Shown here: piece after piece, positions 59,396-64,000 of the stretch
How the letters are laid out: the number at the start of each line of letters is the position of its first letter
Numbering within the stretch: position 1 is the first letter of the stretch
Origin: Pseudomonadota bacterium
GTDB lineage: Bacteria > Pseudomonadota > Gammaproteobacteria > Steroidobacterales > Steroidobacteraceae
DNA length: 64,000 nucleotides
Direction: 5' to 3'
Assembly (NCBI GenBank): GCA_021816775.1
Contig: JAKAXA010000011.1
Location: 47,536 to 111,535 of the forward strand
Program-made: the position numbers and the translations under genes
The notes under the pieces: model-generated
What the model was told of the DNA's origin: nothing
Databases searched by the model: none
The model's input: only the letters and a program-made list of their open reading frames with translations

Positions 59396-59413
59396 AACGT
59401 TGGGACAGTAGTG
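59396..59413 (-). repeat. IS4 element terminal inverted repeat, right
   Basis: AACGTTGGGACAGTAGTG on the plus strand, the complement of the left end with one mismatch. Confidence 0.9.
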
Positions 59414-59422
59414 GGTGCGACA

Positions 59423-59908
59423 GGTTCTTAAATCTGTCACGACATCGGGGAAGAGCCATTGTTCAGGTGGCGTGCCGGCGAACGATGTACTGAAATTGCA
59501 ATGCGACCTCACAAAATTCGACCTTTTGCCACTCATTAACTGACGACTCATTTCATCGGGTTGAGTTGAATGCTATCGTCTTCACCGGTCTCCGCGGTTT
59601 TTCCGGACATTCAGTTTTACGGCGTCCAACCTGAGAGTGGGCTGCGTCGTAACGCCAAAGCCGGAGATTTCGATCTGGATGGGCCTCAATGTTCATTGTC
59701 AGCCTTATTGGATTATGTGGCGACGTTCTATGTCTTTTTTCCATGTGGCATATAACTCCTGTTTCTCTTCATCTGTGATAATTTGTTCTGTAACTCGATA
59801 CAGCTGCATCACGAATCCTGATTAAAGGCATCGCCGCGAAGTTAATTTGATGTACAACCTGATCAAAGAAGCGTAGCACCTTGTTTTCGAGACAACAGGA
59901 ACACCTCA
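59423..59908. other. A/T-richer gap between two IS4-type transposases
   Basis: 486 bp without a recognisable gene. Visibly richer in A and T than the surroundings, mainly from about 59500 to 59900. Small frames on both strands have no similarity I know. It looks like a remnant of foreign DNA. Confidence 0.5.
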
Positions 59909-61294
59909 TTGAGTCGACGCAAGCTGGGGCTGGCGGTCGAGGAGGTACCGTCGGCGAGATATTGGTCGATCGTATGGCGGCACCTGACCGAGTCGCTGTG
60001 TCAGGAGCTGTTTACGGCCACACGAGAGCGCGAGCGATAACGAAAGTGGACGCTCTATGCGTTGGTTTGGTCTTGGATTGCGCTGCTGCAGAGCCGCTAT
60101 GGCAGCCAGACGGGCGCGCTGCTGGAGGCACGGGCGGGCTCGGCGCTGTTTCCGCCGGTCGATGCCAGTCCGGAAGCCTTCTTGTAGAACGTTCAGAACG
60201 TCCGCCCGGCGTTCTTCCAGAACGTTTTCCGTGCCTATACCGCTCGGCTGAAAGCCGAGGGGCCCGCGACGTTCGAGCGGGAGCTGCCGCGTGATCCGAA
60301 GATCTTTCCCGAGGTGTATGCCGTGGATGGCTCGCGGCTGGAGAAGGTGGCGCGCATGCTGAAAGTGGCGCGCAAGACCACGAAGGCCATCATTTCCGGC
60401 AGCTTGGAGGTGGTCTACGACCTGCGGCGCGGGGTGATGCACGAGTTGCACTTCGATCCGGATGGCTGCGTCGGGGAGATCACGATGTTCGAGAAGGTGC
60501 TGCCGTCGATCCCGCGTGGCGCACTGATTCTCAACGACCGCTACTACGCGAAGCCGAAGATCTGGCGGCAAGCCGCCGCGCAGGGAGTGTGGATGATCAG
60601 CCGCCTCAACCGCACGGTGAAGAAGCGTGGTCTGGCGGTGAACGCGCAGTTTCGCAGCTCCTCCCTGTCCTACGACGACTGGTTGGTGGAGATGGGCGGC
60701 AGCCAGGCGGGCACTTCGCCTGTACAGCTTCGGTGGGTGCGTATCTGGGGCCCGGGATTCGATCGGACCCTCATTACCAACGTGCTCGAGCCTGAGCGCC
60801 TGACGCCGGAGCAGTTGATGGCCGCGTATCGGCGCCGCTGGAGTGTGGAGCGCATGTATCTGGCGATGAAAGAGGTTCTCGAGCTCAAGCACCTGTACAA
60901 CTGCTCGCCCGCTGCCGTCGGCCAGCAAGTCTACGCCACGGCCATTCTATACAACACTTTGGGGACCTCGCAGGCGCAAATCGCCGCCACCGCCGGGGTA
61001 GCGCCGGAGATCTTGTCGGTCGACAGACTCTTCGCCACCTTGATCGAGCACTACATCAAGGCGACCTGCGTCGCCCTGGGCTCCGAGGTCGAGTGGGAGC
61101 GAGTGCACGCAAAGCATCCCCGCATCACTCGCCCGGAGGCGCTGCTCGATCCACCCTGGCTGCGAGTTCGCATCAGAAATCATCTGTTGGAGAAGCGCAA
61201 GGAGGAACGGAAGAAACGGCGCTTCTGTGCCGGTCGGGCTCGCGCGACATCATACAACTTGATACCGGGTGCCAAGAAAGTACTCCACAGTTAA
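59909..61294 (+). pseudogene. IS4-family transposase with two in-frame stop codons
   Basis: One continuous frame from about TTG 59909 to 61294 is broken by TAA at 60038-60040 (RERER-stop-RKWTLYALVW) and TAG at 60185-60187 (PEAFL-stop-NVQNVRPAFF). The C-terminal 326 codons are open and hold the catalytic core: VYAVDGSRLEKVARML, LILNDRYYAKPKIW, and YRRRWSVERMYLAMKEVLEL. It is not related closely to the neighbouring intact IS4 element. Without the N-terminal DNA-binding part it should be inactive. Its end lies 31 bp before the SDR gene, so it probably displaced that gene's original promoter. Confidence 0.85.
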
Positions 61295-61325
61295 CTCGGC
61301 GGCAATGCTGATTAGAGGCCAACCT

Positions 61326-62102
61326 ATGATGTTCTTTTCCCTGCATGATAAGGTTGCCGTCGTTACTGGCGGAGGCTCTGGAATTGGCTTGGCAACGGCA
61401 CGCCGCTTTGCTGCAGCCGGCGCGAAGGTTGTCATCGGCAACCGAAGCGATGGTTCATCTCTCGCCGAAGGCTTCGGTGCCACCTACGTACGAACAGACG
61501 TTGTTCGAGAAGAAGACATCGCACATTTGATGAAGTGGACCGTAAACCACCATGGGAGAATTGACGTGCTCGTCAACAATGCTGGATTTGGACAGGTTGG
61601 TCCGACGGTATCGGAGTGGACGAGGGAGGACCTCAATGCGCATTTGCAGCCAAACGTTCTTGGCGTGGCCTACGGAATGAAACATGCGGTACCGCACATG
61701 CACCGCGGAGGGTCCATCATTAATGTGTCTTCCCTTGGCGGCCTGATGGGACTGCCCGGCTATGGCGCGTATGTGGCTTCAAAGTTTGCCGTAATTGGCT
61801 TGACCAAGACGGCCGCCATCGAACTCGGACCGCAGGGGATACGGGTGAACTGCATCTGTCCGGGAACCATTGACACACCCATGAATCAGCGCGGTGGCGC
61901 GGACGCGGAACTGGAGGCCGTAAAGATCGCCGCCCCGCTGGGTCGGATCGGCAAGCCGGAAGAGGTTGCGGCGCTGATGCATTTCCTCGCTGCAGACGAT
62001 TGTGGGTACGTGACCGGAGAGGCGATCACTATTGATGGTGGTTGGCTCGCCGGACCTTCGATCGCCCTGTTCGAACGTCTGGCCTCCAGTTCCGGTCAAT
62101 AG
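61326..62102 (+). CDS. Short-chain dehydrogenase/reductase (SDR)
   Basis: 258 aa classical SDR. Cofactor motif TGGGSGIGLATAR, NNAGFG, catalytic Ser (NVSSLGG) with YGAYVASK Tyr/Lys, and the PG motif CPGTIDTPMN. C-terminal GYVTGEAITIDGGW. Probably NAD(P)-linked oxidation or reduction of an alcohol/ketone. ATG at 61326 or 61329. Downstream of the broken transposase and upstream of the MFS gene, same strand; a place in the degradation of an aldehyde or alcohol product of the PLP lyases is only a guess. The 294 bp after it contain nothing recognisable. Confidence 0.9.
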   Translation: MMFFSLHDKVAVVTGGGSGIGLATARRFAAAGAKVVIGNRSDGSSLAEGFGATYVRTDVVREEDIAHLMKWTVNHHGRIDVLVNNAGFGQVGPTVSEWTREDLNAHLQPNVLGVAYGMKHAVPHMHRGGSIINVSSLGGLMGLPGYGAYVASKFAVIGLTKTAAIELGPQGIRVNCICPGTIDTPMNQRGGADAELEAVKIAAPLGRIGKPEEVAALMHFLAADDCGYVTGEAITIDGGWLAGPSIALFERLASSSGQ

Positions 62103-62396
62103 CATCACGGCAGGACATCCGCACGGCTCCCCGCAGATTTTGCGCGAACGTCAAAATGGTATTTTTCTTGGGCCGCACAAATTGGCACAATCTCCAAAAA
62201 ATCGTCCAGGACTTACCGCACTATTCTCATTGACATGCCCCCGTACTTGAAGCGCAGATCCTCACGAGGCCCTGTGTTACCCAACCCCCATCATGCCGTG
62301 AGTGACCGGGACGCCGATCGGGTCGGCCCTCGTATGGCAGGGCCCGGACGCCTAGCGGCCGGCGCTGCCCGTTGAGCGAGCTCGGAGGTCCGCGAC

Positions 62397-63785
62397 GTGT
62401 CACCGACTAAGAAGAACCCCTGGTTGCTGATCAGCGTTCTGTGCCTCGCGGCGGGCGTCTCCAACGTTGATATATTCGGCATCAGCTACGTCACGCCGTT
62501 TATCCAGAAAAGCTTGAGCTTCGACAATACCCAGATCGGACTGCTGCTGTCAGGCTTCTGGCTGACGTTCGCGATTTCGAATTACATCACCGGAGCGGTG
62601 GCCGATCGCCACAGGAACCACAAGGCAATTCTGCTCGTCATGCTGTTGCTGTTTGCCTGCTTCTCGGTTTTGCCGGCGTTGACCTCGATGTTTTCGACCT
62701 TGCTCGCCACGCGCCTGTTGATGGGCGTTTTTGATGCCGCAGTCTACCAGTTACCGCAATCCATCGTGGTCCTGGAAACACCCGCCGAGCGCCACGGCCT
62801 CAACATGGGCATCGTGCAGAACCTGGGCGGCGCCTTTCTCGGCGTGGTGGTTGCGCCGCTCTTGCTGGTGAGGCTCGCACAAGCCTTCAGCTGGCGCTCG
62901 GCCTTCCTCGTGGTGGCACTCCCGGGACTGGTGTGCGCGGCGCTCGTGGCTCGAGTCGTGCCCGGCCGGCGGGATCGTCCGGACAGCCCGCTGCCGGTGG
63001 CTCGGGACCCGGACCGCGGTGAGGCTTTGGGCCTTGCCCAGGTTCTCCGGATCCGCAACGTCTGGCTGAGCATGGTAATTTCCTGTTTCATCGTCGGCTA
63101 CATGACCATCGGCTTCGGGTTCCTGCCGCTGTATCTCATGAAAATCGATCATTTCGCGGCCGCGCGCATGAGCATCGTCATCAGCATCATGGGGCTCGCT
63201 GGTGCGGTGCTGGGCGTGGCCCTTCCGGCAGCATCGGACCGCATTGGCCGCAAACCCGTCATGATCGTCTCGAGCGTACTGGGGATGGGCGCGCCCCTGG
63301 CCGCGTTGTATTACACCGGTCCGCTCGCCGTGCTCGGCGCCTTCATGTTTATCGGCGCCGCCCTCATCGGGGCAGCGCCGCTCACCTATGCGACGATCCC
63401 CTGCGAGAGTGCGCCAGCCGAAACCACATCGACCGTGATTGGCGTCATTCTAGCCGTCAGCGCCATCGTGGGAGGCGTTGCAGGGCCTTCGGTCGCGGGC
63501 TGGAGCGCTGATCGCTGGGGACTCGCCGCGCCGCTCTATCTGGCAGTCGTGTGCTGCGCGGTCTCCACCGTGCTGTGTACGGCCTTGAAGGAAAGCACTC
63601 CTCGGAAGAACAGCCGAGAGAAGATCGCGGGCGCACCGCCGGGAACTGAAGGCCGGTGTGACGCCCCGAGCCGCGCAGCTTCATCGGGTGTCCCATCCCG
63701 AGGTCCTCGATCAGCTGCGGCCACTCCAGCTGCAGCATCCACGGCGGGTCGGCCCGCTCGGGCAGGTGCGCCGGGGAGCCCTTGA
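62397..63785 (+). CDS. MFS transporter with foreign C-terminal extension
   Basis: Twelve-helix major facilitator carrier in the first about 400 residues; loop 2-3 motif GAVADRHRNHK and the repeat in loop 8-9 SDRIGRKPVM are present. Start GTG 62397 with GGAGG eight bases before. Resembles organic-acid/aromatic-acid carriers (ACS/AAHS types), substrate unknown. After KESTPRKNSREK (about 63625) the frame runs into the antisense of a truncated IS21 transposase, so the last 50-60 residues (Ala/Pro/Arg-rich) are not native. The membrane part is complete and may still work. Confidence 0.85.
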   Translation: MSPTKKNPWLLISVLCLAAGVSNVDIFGISYVTPFIQKSLSFDNTQIGLLLSGFWLTFAISNYITGAVADRHRNHKAILLVMLLLFACFSVLPALTSMFSTLLATRLLMGVFDAAVYQLPQSIVVLETPAERHGLNMGIVQNLGGAFLGVVVAPLLLVRLAQAFSWRSAFLVVALPGLVCAALVARVVPGRRDRPDSPLPVARDPDRGEALGLAQVLRIRNVWLSMVISCFIVGYMTIGFGFLPLYLMKIDHFAAARMSIVISIMGLAGAVLGVALPAASDRIGRKPVMIVSSVLGMGAPLAALYYTGPLAVLGAFMFIGAALIGAAPLTYATIPCESAPAETTSTVIGVILAVSAIVGGVAGPSVAGWSADRWGLAAPLYLAVVCCAVSTVLCTALKESTPRKNSREKIAGAPPGTEGRCDAPSRAASSGVPSRGPRSAAATPAAASTAGRPARAGAPGSP

Positions 63786-63918
63786 GCCCATCGCGGATCT
63801 CCCGCACGGTGGTACGCGAGCAGCCCAGTGCCCGGGCAATCTCCCGGACCCCTCGGCCCTCAGCCAGACGTCTTTGGATCTCTTCGTATCGAGCCACGGT
63901 CAGTCTCCTGTGCTTCAT
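63676..63918 (-). pseudogene. IS21-type transposase, N-terminal fragment
   Basis: From ATG 63918: MKHRRLTVARYEEIQRRLAE with an HTH (VREIARALGCSRTTVREI) and PPWMLQLEWPQLIEDLGMGH, typical of the start of IS21-family transposases. Similarity stops after about 80 residues, near 63676, where MFS-derived sequence begins on the other strand. The rest of istA and istB is missing on this side. Confidence 0.7.
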
Positions 63919-63935
63919 CCTCCCGAACCCCCGAG

Positions 63936-63951
63936 TTGCCGTAAACGGCAA
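63936..63951. repeat. Short hairpin upstream of the IS21 fragment
   Basis: TTGCCG-TAAA-CGGCAA, perfect 6-bp arms, within the presumed left end of the IS21 remnant. Confidence 0.4.
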
Positions 63952-64000
63952 GGATACGGGGCCAGTGCGGGAGGCTCGTCTTGCCCAGAACCGCCGCCAG

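Larger units (their letters stand above)
58088..59413. mobile_element. Complete IS4-family insertion sequence with 9-bp target duplication
   Basis: 1326 bp bounded by 18-bp terminal inverted repeats: CACTACCGTCCCAACGTT at 58088-58105 and its complement at 59396-59413 (one mismatch). Both sides are flanked by the direct repeat GGTGCGACA (58079-58087 and 59414-59422), a perfect target-site duplication. One transposase gene fills it. Intact ends, frame and duplication indicate a recent insertion. Confidence 0.93.

Noticed and set aside
37476..63918. CRISPR array or prophage in the accessory region
   Set aside because: No regularly spaced repeats and no phage structural, lysis or packaging genes are visible.

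Overview
The window looks like the chromosome of a GC-rich gammaproteobacterium. Evidence: a FimV-like LysM protein and a FimX-like degenerate c-di-GMP protein (type IV pilus polarity genes), lpxH (Gram-negative lipid A), the EF-P beta-lysylation genes epmA/epmB/efp, and the familiar gene orders truA-accD-folC-SPOR-cvpA-purF and lpxH-cyclophilin/cysS/folD. The mix resembles Nevskiales/Steroidobacter/Xanthomonas relatives, but that placement is inference; no rRNA is present.

Positions 1-37135 are dense housekeeping sequence of very high G+C. From the left: a partial folE2, dxs and xseB (minus strand); a rubrerythrin / HdrD-like Fe-S protein / DUF3501 operon with a visible promoter and palindrome; parE-parC; a FimX-like protein; the EF-P cluster (epmB, efp, msrC, epmA, psd); a SCO protein divergent from prmB; aroC; fimV-truA-accD-folC-SPOR-cvpA-purF-glycerate kinase; an OmpR/EnvZ-type pair followed by a Spy-like Met-rich periplasmic protein; lpxH, a secreted cyclophilin, gltX, cysS, folD and a tRNA-Pro(UGG).

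The tRNA-Pro (37059-37135) is a sharp boundary. Everything to its right looks acquired: lower and variable G+C, long gaps, four transposase genes or remnants, and several broken genes. This accessory region carries a repeated pairing of a sphingosine-1-phosphate-lyase-family PLP enzyme with a TonB-dependent receptor: one intact pair at 40539-44428, one decayed pair at 52224-53891 and one intact pair at 53953-58013. Around them sit an AraC/EutR-like regulator, an amidase-signature hydrolase, an acyl-CoA ligase with a truncated duplicate before it, a FIST sensor with a hybrid histidine kinase and a LuxR-type regulator, an SDR oxidoreductase and an MFS carrier.

My reading, as inference only, is a sense-import-degrade island for an amide-linked or amino-containing organic compound. 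TonB receptors would take it across the outer membrane, the MFS carrier across the inner membrane; the amidase would release an acid that the ligase activates with CoA, and the PLP lyases would act on the amino part. FIST/kinase/regulator and the AraC protein would control it. This is the best candidate for an undescribed system in the window. The region is still being remodelled: an IS4-type element has a perfect 9-bp target duplication, another transposase has two in-frame stops, and the MFS gene runs into a truncated IS21 transposase.
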